From Microbacteriaceae bacterium (GTDB lineage Bacteria > Actinomycetota > Actinomycetes > Actinomycetales > Microbacteriaceae), in assembly GCA_012719255.1 (NCBI GenBank), contig JAAYAS010000060.1:1-19946 (forward strand): a stretch of 19,946 nucleotides of DNA. Direction: 5' to 3'. Positions within the stretch are counted from its first letter, which is position 1. Each line of letters starts with the position of its first letter. Under the pieces are notes generated by a model. The model did not search any database. It was not told the origin of the DNA and was given only the letters and a program-made list of their open reading frames with translations. The position numbers and the translations under genes were made by a program. Shown here one piece after another: positions 7,598 through 15,501 of the stretch.

Positions 7598-9073
7598 CTA
7601 CTTGTCGGTGTGCGGCTCGGGGAAGGCGGTGTACTTCGTGTTGAGGTACTCCTCGATGCCCTCGAACGAGCCCTCCTTGCCCATGCCCGACATCTTCACG
7701 CCGCCGAAGGGCGCCGCGGCGTTCGAGAGGACGCCGACGTTGAGGCCCATCATGCCGGCCTCGATGCGGTCCATCATGCGCTGGGCGCGCGAGAAGTTCT
7801 CGGTGAACACGTACGACATCAGGCCGTACTCGCTGGCGTTCGCGAGCTCGACGGCCTCGTCCTCGTCGGCGAAGGTGACGATCGGCAGCACGGGGCCGAA
7901 GATCTCCTCCTCGACGACCTGCGCGTCGAGCGAGACGCCCTTGAGCACGGTGGCCTCGTAGAAGTAGCCGGCGCCCTCGCCCTTCTTGCCGCCGGTGACG
8001 ACCTCGGCGCCCTTCGCGACCGCGTCGTCGACCATCTCGGCGACCTTGTTCACGGCCTTCTCCTCGACGAGGGGGCCGATCACGACGCCCTCCTCGGTGC
8101 CGCGGCCCATCTTGAACTCGGCGACGCGCTCGCCGACGCGGCGCGCGAACTCGTCGGCGATCGACTCCTGCACGATGAAGCGGTTCGCGGCAGTGCACGC
8201 CTGGCCGATGTTGCGGAACTTCGCGGCGATCGCGCCGTCGACCGCCTTGTCGAGGTCGGCGTCGTCGAACACGACGAACGGGGCGTTGCCGCCGAGCTCC
8301 ATCGAGGTGCGGAGCACCTTGTCGGCGGCCTTCTTCATGAGGCCGATGCCGACCGGGGTCGAGCCGGTGAACGACACCTTCCGCAGGCGGTCGTCCTCCA
8401 TGATGATGTCGCTGACGCCGGCGGTGTCGCGCGAGGTGATGACGTTGATGACGCCGGCGGGCACGCCGACCTCCTCGAACACCTTCACCATGTAGAGGGT
8501 GGTGAGCGGGGTGAGCGAGGCGGGCTTCACGACCATGGTGTTGCCGGCGGCGAGGGCGGGGCCGATCTTGCGGGTCGCCATCGCGAGCGGGAAGTTCCAC
8601 GGGGTGATGAGGAAGCAGGGGCCGACCGGCTGCTTCGACACGATCATGCGGGCGGTGCCCTCGGGGATCTGGCCGTAGCGGCCGAACACGCGGGGGGCCT
8701 GCTCCGAGAACCAGCGGAGGAACTCGCCGCCGTAGGTGACCTCGCCCTGCGCCTCGGCGAGGGGCTTGCCCATCTCGAGGGTCATGAGGAGGGCGAACTC
8801 GTCGCGGCGCTCCATGAGGAGGTCGAAGGCCTTGCGGAGCAGGTCGGAGCGGTGGCGGGGCGAGGTGCGCGCCCACTCGTCCTTGACGGCGACGGCGGCG
8901 TCGAGGGCGGCGCGGGCCTGCGCGGGGGTGGCGTTCGCGACCTTGACGAGCTCCTCGCCGGTGGCCGGGTCGAAGACCGTGAACGGGTCGTTCTCGCCGT
9001 CGACCCACTCGCCGCCGATGTAGAGCTGCGTCGGGATCTTCGCGAGGAGATCGGCCTCGGTGGGGTAGCTCAT
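7598..9073 (-). CDS. gabD: Aldehyde dehydrogenase, succinate-semialdehyde dehydrogenase type
   Basis: This is a 491-residue NAD(P)-dependent aldehyde dehydrogenase. The ATG at 9073 has an AGGAGG SD 6 nt upstream; an in-frame extension to 9178 is not supported. Visible landmarks are TPWNFP with Asn160, VVKPAS with Lys183 (cofactor), FTGST (235-239), the general-base Glu259 in MELGG, nucleophile Cys293 in GQACTAANRF, Glu390 in EEIFGP, and the C-terminal PFGGVKMSGMGKEG. These fit the GabD class, which converts succinate semialdehyde to succinate, the last step of GABA/putrescine catabolism. The KPAS segment is common in NADP-preferring members. The gene is first in an apparent operon with the MFS gene. 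Another semialdehyde or an aldehyde made by the nearby amine oxidase could be the substrate; the exact symbol is therefore moderately certain. Confidence 0.88.
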   Translation of the reverse strand: MSYPTEADLLAKIPTQLYIGGEWVDGENDPFTVFDPATGEELVKVANATPAQARAALDAAVAVKDEWARTSPRHRSDLLRKAFDLLMERRDEFALLMTLEMGKPLAEAQGEVTYGGEFLRWFSEQAPRVFGRYGQIPEGTARMIVSKQPVGPCFLITPWNFPLAMATRKIGPALAAGNTMVVKPASLTPLTTLYMVKVFEEVGVPAGVINVITSRDTAGVSDIIMEDDRLRKVSFTGSTPVGIGLMKKAADKVLRTSMELGGNAPFVVFDDADLDKAVDGAIAAKFRNIGQACTAANRFIVQESIADEFARRVGERVAEFKMGRGTEEGVVIGPLVEEKAVNKVAEMVDDAVAKGAEVVTGGKKGEGAGYFYEATVLKGVSLDAQVVEEEIFGPVLPIVTFADEDEAVELANASEYGLMSYVFTENFSRAQRMMDRIEAGMMGLNVGVLSNAAAPFGGVKMSGMGKEGSFEGIEEYLNTKYTAFPEPHTDK

Positions 9074-9211
9074 GGGGGTCCTCCTGGTGCGAGCTGGTGC
9101 GTGATGGGATGCGCGAAACGAAGTCTGCGCTGTCGACGCTACACCGCGCATCCGGATGGCGGCGGCATCGTCGCGCACAGTCCGAGCCGGTCGGATTTGT
9201 GCGCCGGAACA

Positions 9212-9252
9212 GCGAGGGCGGGGCGGGTGCCGTGCACCCGCCCCGCCCTCGC
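9212..9252 (-). terminator. Strong 19-bp perfect hairpin after the lipoprotein gene
   Basis: The arms at 9212-9230 and 9234-9252 are perfect reverse complements of 19 nt, separated by the 3-nt loop CGT. The structure begins 8 bp past the stop of the minus-strand lipoprotein gene and lies upstream of gabD. There is no T run behind it on the minus strand. It probably ends the lipoprotein transcript and insulates gabD. Confidence 0.75.
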
Positions 9253-9260
9253 CGCGCCGA

Positions 9261-9878
9261 TCAGCGGTTCGCGTTCTGCAGCGAACCGGTGGTCGGGTTG
9301 CCGCCGTCCTCGGCCTCGGGCTCGAGGATCAGGCAGCTGATGAGGCGGTCGCCGACGTCCCAGCTGCCGGCGGTCGGGCTGTACCAGACGACGTAGAGCT
9401 GCGAGGTCTCGTACGGGACGCCGACGAAGTCCTCGAACGCGGGGCCGAAGCAGCCCTCGATCGCGGCGTCGGTGATCGGCTCGTCGCCGGGGTAGTCGGC
9501 CTGGTCGGGCATCTCGAACTCGTGGAACACCTCATAGGCGTGCGGCTGCGAGCAGGGCACGGTGGCGACGTCGTAGACCTCGGTCGCCATCGGGTCGCTG
9601 CCGTCGTCGTTCGCGATGCAGTCGCCGACCTTGATGTCGAACACGCCCATGGTCTCGGGGTTCTGGAAGCTCTCGTCCTCGGTCTCGACCTCGGTGCCGG
9701 TGTCGCCGCCGGTGTCGGTGCCGGTGTCGACCTCGGTGGTCTGGCCCTCGGTCTCGGGCTCGTCGTCGCCGCCGCCGAAGTTCGGGAGGCTGAAGCAGCC
9801 GGTGAGGGCGAGGCTCGCACCCGCGAGCGTGGCGAGCAGCGCCGCGGCGCGGGTCTTCTTCATGGTGTCGAACGACAT
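9261..9878 (-). CDS. Septum-formation-family lipoprotein
   Basis: This is a 205-residue secreted lipoprotein. The ATG at 9878 has AGGAG 7 nt upstream, which favours it over the Met five codons later. A KKTR-type n-region and hydrophobic core lead to lipobox LTGC, with Cys28 the predicted lipidated residue. Residues 34-75 are an acidic Thr/Gly/Asp/Glu linker with TDTGGDTGTE-like repeats. The C-terminal domain carries VGDC (Cys87), VPCSQPHAYEVF (Cys109), Cys143, and WDVGDRLISCL (Cys182), the pattern of the actinobacterial septum-formation domain; the four cysteines probably form two disulfides. It would be anchored on the outer face of the membrane. The domain name derives from mycobacterial work; the function here is unproven. 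It is a single-gene transcript ended by the hairpin at 9212-9252. Confidence 0.9.
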   Translation of the reverse strand: MSFDTMKKTRAAALLATLAGASLALTGCFSLPNFGGGDDEPETEGQTTEVDTGTDTGGDTGTEVETEDESFQNPETMGVFDIKVGDCIANDDGSDPMATEVYDVATVPCSQPHAYEVFHEFEMPDQADYPGDEPITDAAIEGCFGPAFEDFVGVPYETSQLYVVWYSPTAGSWDVGDRLISCLILEPEAEDGGNPTTGSLQNANR

Positions 9879-9917
9879 GTCGATGCTCCTGGGTCGGGGG
9901 TCGTGCGCGATGCGGCA

Positions 9918-9923
9918 ATGCTA
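9918..9923 (-). promoter_or_regulatory. Possible -10 box for the lipoprotein gene
   Basis: TAGCAT (minus strand) lies 39 bp upstream of the lipoprotein ATG in the only AT-richer patch of the 9879-10101 intergenic region. It matches the actinobacterial TANNNT -10. No convincing -35 is seen. Confidence 0.3.
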
Positions 9924-10020
9924 TTCGGTTCCGACCGTCCGCGCCGTCCGACGAGCAACCGTTTTCCGCATCATCCTCCGGATGGACTCGCCGGGCGATC
10001 TGCGCGAAACTGGTGGCGTC

Positions 10021-10051
10021 GCCCCCGGGGATGCCGTGTTCCCCCGGGGGC
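10021..10051 (-). terminator. Hairpin downstream of MHS transporter
   Basis: GCCCCCGGGG (10021-10030) and CCCCGGGGGC (10042-10051) form a 10-bp stem with an 11-nt loop, about 50 nt past the minus-strand transporter stop. A second smaller hairpin, GACCCGC/GCGGGTC at 10080-10098, sits 3 nt past the stop. Together they are a plausible terminator region between the transporter and the lipoprotein gene. Neither has a T tract. Confidence 0.5.
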
Positions 10052-10101
10052 GGCGCTGCGCTCAAGGGTCGGACTCGCCGACCCGCCGCGCGCGGGTCCG
10101 G

Positions 10102-11547
10102 TCAGCGGTCCTCGGGCCGCGACACCGGGCGCGTGCCCGGCGCCTGCTCGACGCCGTGGTACTCGAGCATGATCGCCGAGGTCTCGTCGGGCCGGCGGTC
10201 GGGGTCGAACAGCTCGTAGCGGCCCGACTCCTCGAAGCCGATGTCGAGCGGGATGCCGCGGCGGTCGCGGAGGATCAGCGTCGCCGCGAGCGCGATGACG
10301 ATGAACACCATGAGGTACTGCGAGACGGCGAGCGTCGTGCCGAACTCGTTGACGAGCGTCGCCGCGATGGTCGGGGCGAACGCGCCGCCGACGATGGCGC
10401 CGATCGCGTAGGCCATCGAGACGCCCGAGGTGCGCACCGAGGCGGGGAACGTCTCGGCGTACCAGGCGGCCTGCGGGCCGTACGTGAGGCCGAGGCCGAC
10501 GGCGAACAGGCCCATGCCGACGGTGAGCAGCACGAGGTCGCCGGAGTTGACGAACCAGAACAGCGGGAACACGAACACCGCCATCCACAGCCAGCCGAGC
10601 ACGTAGGTGTTCTTGCGCCCGATCCAGTCGGCGAGGTAGCCGGAGACGAACGTGAACACGAGCCAGACGACCGCGGCGATCGTCACCGCGTTGAGCACGC
10701 CCGTGCGGTCCATCTGCAGCGCGCTCTCGGGGCCGGCCGAGTAGTTGAGGATGAAGCCGCCGGTGATCATGTATCCCGAGGCGTTGTTGCCGGCGAAGAC
10801 GAGCGCGAGCAGCACGACGAGCTTCCAGTGCTTGCGGAACAGCTCCGCGAGCGGCATCTTCGCGCGCTTGCCGGCCTGCGCGATCTCCTTGAAGACCGGC
10901 GACTCGTCGACGGTGGCGCGGACGATGAAGCCGACGATGACGAGCACGATCGAGAAGATGAACGGCACGCGCCAGCCCCACTCGTTGAACGCCTCGCCGG
11001 GCGAGATGACGCCCGACATCAGCGCGAGCACGGCGGTGGCGAGCAGCATGCCGATCGGCACGCCGAGCTGCGGGTACATGCCGTAGCGGCCGCGGGCGTT
11101 CACCGGGGCGTACTCGACGGCCATGAGCACCGCGCCGCCCCACTCGCCGCCGGCCGAGATGCCCTGCAGGATGCGGAGCGTGATGAGCAGGATCGGCGCG
11201 GCGACGCCGATCGCGTCGTAGGTCGGCAGCACGCCGATGAGGGTGGTCGCCACGCCCATGAGCAGCAGCGTGATCACGAGCATCAGCTTGCGGCCGAGCT
11301 TGTCGCCGTAGTGGCCGACGAGCGCGGCGCCGAGCGGGCGGAACAGGAACGAGATGCCCACCGTGAGGAAGGTGAGGATCTGCCCGAGCGGCCCCTGCAC
11401 CGGCTCGAAGAACAGCTCGCGGAAGATCAGGCCCGCGGCGTTCGCGTAGATGAAGAAGTCGTACCACTCGATGGTGGTGCCGATGATCGTTGCCGCGGCG
11501 ACCTTGCGGCGTTCGCGCGCCGACTGCGCGCTGTCGGTCGTGGACAT
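10102..11547 (-). CDS. MHS-family (metabolite:H+ symporter) MFS transporter
   Basis: This is a 481-residue, 12-helix proton symporter of the MHS branch of MFS. Hallmarks are IEWYDFFIYANAA (from residue 26), GHYGDKLGRK (78-87), SAGGEWGGA (131-139) and the second-half copy SGYLADWIGRK (302-312). The ATG at 11547 has a GGGAG SD about 13 nt upstream, a bit far. The hydrophilic C-terminal tail of about 50 residues is longer than needed for the fold. Family members import organic acids or compatible solutes (citrate, alpha-ketoglutarate, shikimate, proline/betaine, aromatic acids); the substrate is not recognisable here. It is divergent from an AraC/FeaR-like regulator with a 240-bp shared promoter region, so control by that regulator is the natural inference. 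Confidence 0.92.
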   Translation of the reverse strand: MSTTDSAQSARERRKVAAATIIGTTIEWYDFFIYANAAGLIFRELFFEPVQGPLGQILTFLTVGISFLFRPLGAALVGHYGDKLGRKLMLVITLLLMGVATTLIGVLPTYDAIGVAAPILLITLRILQGISAGGEWGGAVLMAVEYAPVNARGRYGMYPQLGVPIGMLLATAVLALMSGVISPGEAFNEWGWRVPFIFSIVLVIVGFIVRATVDESPVFKEIAQAGKRAKMPLAELFRKHWKLVVLLALVFAGNNASGYMITGGFILNYSAGPESALQMDRTGVLNAVTIAAVVWLVFTFVSGYLADWIGRKNTYVLGWLWMAVFVFPLFWFVNSGDLVLLTVGMGLFAVGLGLTYGPQAAWYAETFPASVRTSGVSMAYAIGAIVGGAFAPTIAATLVNEFGTTLAVSQYLMVFIVIALAATLILRDRRGIPLDIGFEESGRYELFDPDRRPDETSAIMLEYHGVEQAPGTRPVSRPEDR

Positions 11548-11616
11548 GTGTGCGACGGACTCCCTTGTCGGCCGGGGATCGCTCCCGTAGCGGTCTCACA
11601 ACCCGGCCTCAGCAGA

Positions 11617-11667
11617 ATCGTATATTGCTCTCCGCGCACACTGCTACAAGTGTTGCGCAGATTGCGC
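11617..11667. promoter_or_regulatory. AT-rich promoter/operator region between MHS transporter and AraC-type gene
   Basis: This is the least GC-rich stretch of the 11548-11787 divergent region. On the minus strand TACGAT (11617-11622, overlapping TATACG) is a good -10 for the transporter, about 70 bp before its ATG. Just upstream are the inverted repeat ACACT-N6-AGTGT (11638-11653) and the near-direct repeat TTGCGCAGA/TTGCGCGAA (11654-11671). The last contains GCAGATTGCGC (11657-11667), which recurs before the decarboxylase gene at 16358. The direct-repeat arrangement suits an AraC-family dimer; that is inference. Confidence 0.45.
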
Positions 11668-11770
11668 GAACAACAAAGTGAATGCAGTTCACCGGTTTCG
11701 GGTCGTGCGCGGCCGCGTCGACGCCGCCGTGCGGGCGCCTCGGACACCCGGCCGGTACGGGCGGCGCGAC

Positions 11771-11776
11771 TAGGAT
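11771..11776 (+). promoter_or_regulatory. -10 box TAGGAT for the first AraC-type gene
   Basis: TAGGAT ends 11 bp before the chosen ATG (11788), so transcription starting 6-8 nt downstream would give a leader of only about 4 nt. This agrees with the absence of a Shine-Dalgarno sequence. No -35 is evident. Confidence 0.4.
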
Positions 11777-11787
11777 CATGGGCGATC

Positions 11788-12771
11788 ATGATGATGACGA
11801 GCGCGCCCCGCGACGAGCCGCCCGTCGCCGACGAGGGCGGCGCCGGGGCCCCGGTCGTGCTCGACCTCGCTGCCTTCCAGACCGCCGTCTCGCGCTCGTT
11901 CGTGCCGCTCAGGGTCACCGCCCGCGACCCCGAGGCGTTCCGCGGCGCGGTGACGCAGGCCGATGTGCACGGCGCGACGTTCACCGACGTGCGCTCGGTG
12001 GCGAGCCGGGTCGAGCGCACCGACGAGCTCATCCGCCTCGCCCCGCGCCACTTCTACAAGATCAGCCTGCAGCTCGAGGGCGCCTCGACGCTGAGCCAGG
12101 GCGACCGCACGATCCGGCTCGGCCCCGGCGACCTCGCCGTCTACGACACCTCGCGGCCCTACCGGCTCGAGTTCGACGACCGGTACCGGGTGCTCGTGAT
12201 CCAGCTCCCCCACGACCGGCTCCGCATCCCGCCCGGCATCGCCGACGAGGTGACCGCCGTGCGGCTCGCCGGCTCGGAGGGGCTCGGCCGGGTGGTGTCG
12301 CCGTTCCTCGCGACGCTCGGCACGAACCTCCACGAGCTGCGGGGCCCGGCCGGCGCGAAGCTCGCGCAGAACGCCATCGATCTGCTCGACACGCTGCTCG
12401 CGACCGAGTTCGACCTCGTGAAGTTCGCCGCCGATCCGCGCCGCGCCCTCATGCAGCGCATCCGCGACGGCATCGACGAGCACCTCGACGATCCCGAGCT
12501 GTCGCCCTCGACGATCGCGGCGGCCGCGTTCATCTCGGTGCGGCACCTCCACAACCTCTTCCAGGAGCAGGGGCAGACGGTCGCCGCCTACGTGCGCACG
12601 CGCCGGCTCGAGCGCTGCTACCTCGACCTCACGGATGCGGCGGGCGCCGACCTGCCGATCGCGGCGATCGGCGCGCGCTGGGGGTTCAAGGACGCCGCGC
12701 ACTTCAGCCGCACCTTCAAGGCCGCCTACGGCGAGTCGCCGAGCGAGGTGCGCCGCCGCGCGCTCGGCTGA
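11788..12771 (+). CDS. AraC-family transcriptional regulator, FeaR/NphR-like (copy 1)
   Basis: This is a 327-residue protein. The first of three consecutive ATGs (11788, 11791, 11794) was chosen; which one is used is unclear and no SD is seen. The N-terminal about 205 residues form an AraC-binding-like sensor domain (cupin-like strands 90-140, e.g. LGPGDLAVYDTSRPYRLEF). A C-terminal double helix-turn-helix covers about 222-327: DDPELSPSTIAAAAFISVRHLHNLF, then IAAIGARWGFKDAAHFSRTFKAAYG. This architecture is that of FeaR and NphR, activators of amine-oxidase/aldehyde-dehydrogenase and nitrile-degradation genes. It is divergent from the MHS transporter, its most probable target. A paralogue lies at 14493-15443; both contain an LNAIDLL/QNAIDLL helix and very similar HTH regions. 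Ligand unknown; an amine or aromatic acid is a reasonable guess. Confidence 0.9.
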   Translation: MMMTSAPRDEPPVADEGGAGAPVVLDLAAFQTAVSRSFVPLRVTARDPEAFRGAVTQADVHGATFTDVRSVASRVERTDELIRLAPRHFYKISLQLEGASTLSQGDRTIRLGPGDLAVYDTSRPYRLEFDDRYRVLVIQLPHDRLRIPPGIADEVTAVRLAGSEGLGRVVSPFLATLGTNLHELRGPAGAKLAQNAIDLLDTLLATEFDLVKFAADPRRALMQRIRDGIDEHLDDPELSPSTIAAAAFISVRHLHNLFQEQGQTVAAYVRTRRLERCYLDLTDAAGADLPIAAIGARWGFKDAAHFSRTFKAAYGESPSEVRRRALG

Positions 12772-12798
12772 GCGGCGGCGGCGCATCCGGGCCGTTCG

Positions 12799-12839
12799 GC
12801 GCCCGGCGCGGGCCCGGTCCCGGCTCCGGCCCCGGGCGC
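12799..12839. terminator. Possible bidirectional terminator between convergent AraC-1 and APC genes
   Basis: GCGCCCGG (12799-12806) and CCGGGCGC (12832-12839) form an 8-bp inverted repeat enclosing GC-rich, partly self-complementary sequence. It sits in the 86-bp gap between two converging stop codons. No T tract is seen; the assignment rests on position and pairing. Confidence 0.35.
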
Positions 12840-12857
12840 GATCCCGGGCGCTCGGTG

Positions 12858-14363
12858 TCAGTCGTGCTCGCCGTGGCCGACGAGCGCGTAGCGCTCGGGC
12901 GCGCCGCGGCGCATCACGGCCGCCCAGGCGAGCCCGACGAGCAGGGGCAGGACGAGCAGCAGGATGAAGAACCAGGTGAGGCCGGTCGTGTAGGTCTGCC
13001 CGGTCTCGTCGACCTGGCCGAGCAGCAGGTCGAAGTTCACGAGCATGAGCACGAACAGCGCGGCGAGCGACACCGCGGCGATCGCCGGCGCGACGAGGCG
13101 CTGCACGACGCCGACGCCGCGGGAGTCGCGGGCGAAGTAGCCGATGATCGCGACGGCGACGATCGACATCAGGAAGGTGAGGCCCGCGGCGCCCGACGAG
13201 GTGAGCCAGGTGAACATCGTGAGCACCGGGTAGAGCGCGGCCTCCTCGGCGCTCGCACCGCGCATCGCCGGGTCGAAGGCGACGAACACGAGCAGCACGA
13301 GCAGGCCGAGCGCCGACTGCGTCATCGAGCCCGCCCACGGGGCGCCGTGGAGCGCGCGCTGCGCGCCGAGCCAGCCGGGCAGCACGCCCTCGCAGCCGAG
13401 CGTCGAGAAGTAGCGGGCGACGGCGTTGTGGAAGCTCAGCATCGCGGCGAAGATGCTCGTCACGAACATCACGTTCGCGAGGTCGGTGAAGATCGCGCCG
13501 GTGTGCTCGGCGAGCACGCCGAACACGAGGCCGGGGCCCTGCTCGGCGGCGACGCCGACGACGCTGCTCGGGCCGACCGCGACGGTCATCAGCCAGGCCG
13601 ACAGGCCGTAGAACGTGCCCGCGACGGCGATGGCGAGCATCGTCGCGCGGCCGATGGTGCGCTTCGGGTCCTTCGCCTCGCGCGAGTAGATCGCCGCCGA
13701 CTCGAAGCCCATGAACGCCGCCACGCCGAACGCGAAGGCGACGCCGATGCCGGGCGCGAACAGGTCGTCGACGAGCAGGCCGCGGGCGCTCACGCCCTCG
13801 GGCTGGGCGATGAGCGCGACGACGTCGAACACGATGACGACGAGGAACTCGAGCGCGACGACGACGCCGAGCACCTTCGCCGAGAGGTCGATGCGGTTCA
13901 CGCCGAGCATGCCGACGATCGCGACGCCGACGAGGCTCCAGATCCACCACGGCGTCTGCCAGCCGAACAGCGACAGCAGCAGATCGGCGACCGAGAAGCC
14001 GAACATCGCGTTGATGCCGATCTGCATGAGGTTGTAGGCGACGAGCGCGACCATCGAGGCGCCGATGCCGAGCGAGCGGCTCAGTCCCTGCGCGACGTAG
14101 GCGTAGAACGCGCCGGCGTTGTCGATGAAGCGGCTCATCGCCGCGTAGCCGAGCGCGAAGACGAGGAACACCGCGACGAGGATGAAGAACGACAGCGGCA
14201 CGCCGAGGTTGCCGGAGACGGCGAAGCTCGTCGTGAATCCGCCGCCGACCGCGGTGAGCGGCGCGGAGGCCGCGATGATCATCAGCGCGATCGAGATCAC
14301 GCCGAGCCGGCGGCGGGGGTCGTGGGCGGTGTCGACGTCGTGCGTCGGCGCCTGCTGGATCAT
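12858..14363 (-). CDS. APC-superfamily amino acid/amine permease
   Basis: This is a 501-residue protein with about 12 membrane helices. The ATG at 14363 has AAGGAG 8 nt upstream. The first helix begins after RRRLGVISIALMI and contains SAPLTAVGGG (33-42), the unwound substrate-binding segment typical of the APC amino acid/polyamine family. Helix 6 contains FAFGVAAFMGFESAAIYSRE, the usual F-x-GFE signature, followed by KDPKRTIGRAT. It imports or exchanges amino acids or amines across the cytoplasmic membrane. Its upstream neighbour on the same strand is a second FeaR-like regulator, and a basic amino acid decarboxylase lies about 2 kb away, so a polyamine-precursor importer or an amino acid/amine antiporter are both possible. 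Substrate cannot be read from the sequence. Confidence 0.92.
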   Translation of the reverse strand: MIQQAPTHDVDTAHDPRRRLGVISIALMIIAASAPLTAVGGGFTTSFAVSGNLGVPLSFFILVAVFLVFALGYAAMSRFIDNAGAFYAYVAQGLSRSLGIGASMVALVAYNLMQIGINAMFGFSVADLLLSLFGWQTPWWIWSLVGVAIVGMLGVNRIDLSAKVLGVVVALEFLVVIVFDVVALIAQPEGVSARGLLVDDLFAPGIGVAFAFGVAAFMGFESAAIYSREAKDPKRTIGRATMLAIAVAGTFYGLSAWLMTVAVGPSSVVGVAAEQGPGLVFGVLAEHTGAIFTDLANVMFVTSIFAAMLSFHNAVARYFSTLGCEGVLPGWLGAQRALHGAPWAGSMTQSALGLLVLLVFVAFDPAMRGASAEEAALYPVLTMFTWLTSSGAAGLTFLMSIVAVAIIGYFARDSRGVGVVQRLVAPAIAAVSLAALFVLMLVNFDLLLGQVDETGQTYTTGLTWFFILLLVLPLLVGLAWAAVMRRGAPERYALVGHGEHD

Positions 14364-14400
14364 GGGTGCACTCCTTCGTGCGGGGGCGGGGCGACGGGAC

Positions 14401-14414
14401 TGACCGATGGGTCA
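14401..14414. promoter_or_regulatory. Palindrome in the APC permease upstream region
   Basis: TGACC (14401-14405) and GGTCA (14410-14414) form a 5-4-5 palindrome 38 bp upstream of the permease ATG. On the minus strand the right arm also reads TTGACC, like a -35, but there is no matching -10 at normal spacing. It is a candidate operator only. Confidence 0.3.
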
Positions 14415-14450
14415 ACTCTGCTCGCTCCGCGCCCGGGCGGCTTGCACCGT

Positions 14451-14469
14451 GAGGCACGACGCTTGCCTC
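14451..14469 (-). terminator. Hairpin between AraC-2 and the APC gene
   Basis: GAGGCA (14451-14456) and TGCCTC (14464-14469) pair around a 7-nt loop, 24 nt past the AraC-2 stop on the minus strand. It could end or attenuate the regulator transcript before the permease gene. The flanking GTGAGG and CCTCAC also pair in an alternative register. Confidence 0.35.
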
Positions 14470-14492
14470 CTCACGACATGCGCGCCGAGCGC

Positions 14493-15443
14493 TCAGGCGA
14501 CCGCGGGCATCCGCGCGCCGACGGCCGTCCGCACCGCCGTCGGCGTCGTGCCGTAGGCCTCGCGGAACGCCCGGCTGAAGTGCGCGGCCGCCGGGAAGCC
14601 CCACTTCGCGCCGATCGCGGCGATCGGCAGCTCGACCGACACCGGGTCGGCGAGCTCGAGGTAGGCGCCCTCGAGGCGGCGCGCCCGGATGTAGCCGGCG
14701 ACCGTCTGCCCGCGCTCGTGGAAGAGCAGGTAGAGCTGGCGCAGCGAGATGTGCGCCGCCTCGGCGAGCTCGGCCGGGCAGAGGCGGGGGTCGCCGAGGC
14801 GGGCGTCGATGCGCTCGCAGACCCGCTCGAACCACTGCTGCCGGTCGGTCGAGCCGAGCGCGTCGTCGTCGAGCCCGCGGGCGAGGAGGCTGCCGAGCAG
14901 ATCGATCGCGTTGAGCGCGAGCCGCGCACCCGCCGGCCCCTCGAGGAGCGCCGGCTGGCCGCCGAGCGCGACGACGAAGCTCGCGACCACCGCGCCGAGC
15001 CCCGCGTCGACCGGCACCGGCACCGCGGTGGTGCCGCGCAGCAGGCGCTCGGGCAGGCGGATGCGGTCGCGCGGGAACTCGACCACGACCATCCGGTGCG
15101 CGCCGGCCGAGTCGAGGCGGAACGGGCGGCTCGCGTCGAGGAGCGCGAGCGCGCCCCGCTCGAGGCGCGCGGCGCGACCGTCCTGCTCGACTGCGATGGC
15201 GCCCTCGAGCGGCAGCGCCACGAGGCAGCCGGTCGCGGGCGCCTCGCGCACGAGCGCCTCGTCGCGCTCGACGGCGTGCGCGGTCGCCGCGACCTGCCAG
15301 ATCGACACGTCGTGCCACTGCGCCTGCGCGACGTCGCCGCGGAACCGCTCGGGCCGGTCGCAGTGCGCGCGCACCGGCACGGCGCCGCCGGCGACGGCGT
15401 CGCGGAAGTCGTCGAGGGAGAGGGGTCGGGTCGGAGTGGTCAT
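14493..15443 (-). CDS. AraC-family transcriptional regulator, FeaR/NphR-like (copy 2)
   Basis: This is a 316-residue paralogue of the regulator at 11788-12771. The ATG at 15443 has AGGAG 8 nt upstream. The N-terminal sensor domain covers about residues 10-195 (LERGALALLDASRPFRLDS aligns with the corresponding strand of copy 1; LALNAIDLLGSLL aligns with LAQNAIDLLDTLL). The C-terminal AraC HTH covers about 205-308 and contains AAHISLRQLYLLFHERGQTVAGYIRARRLE and LPIAAIGAKWGFPAAAHFSRAFREAYG (shown as motif spans, about 229-298). It lies upstream of, and on the same strand as, the APC permease (129-bp gap), so the permease is its likely target. It is divergent from the TetR gene (98-bp gap). The sensor domain differs more from copy 1 than the DNA-binding domain does, suggesting a different ligand. 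Confidence 0.9.
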   Translation of the reverse strand: MTTPTRPLSLDDFRDAVAGGAVPVRAHCDRPERFRGDVAQAQWHDVSIWQVAATAHAVERDEALVREAPATGCLVALPLEGAIAVEQDGRAARLERGALALLDASRPFRLDSAGAHRMVVVEFPRDRIRLPERLLRGTTAVPVPVDAGLGAVVASFVVALGGQPALLEGPAGARLALNAIDLLGSLLARGLDDDALGSTDRQQWFERVCERIDARLGDPRLCPAELAEAAHISLRQLYLLFHERGQTVAGYIRARRLEGAYLELADPVSVELPIAAIGAKWGFPAAAHFSRAFREAYGTTPTAVRTAVGARMPAVA

Positions 15444-15459
15444 CGCGGAGGCTCCTGAC

Positions 15460-15480
15460 CGGCGGGACGGGAGCCCGCCG
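15460..15480. promoter_or_regulatory. Inverted repeat CGGCGGG-N7-CCCGCCG in AraC-2/TetR divergent region
   Basis: Perfect 7-bp arms at 15460-15466 and 15474-15480 with a 7-nt spacer, 17 bp from the AraC-2 ATG. It overlaps the expected leader of that gene. It could be an operator or an RNA hairpin near the ribosome-binding site. Confidence 0.3.
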
Positions 15481-15501
15481 ACGGGGGATGATGAGGGGAG
15501 G

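Noticed and set aside
9616..11787. Long plus-strand open frame running in front of AraC-1
   Set aside because: It is antisense to the lipoprotein and MHS genes, with Arg/Ala/His/Glu-rich composition; only the part after 11788 has family similarity.
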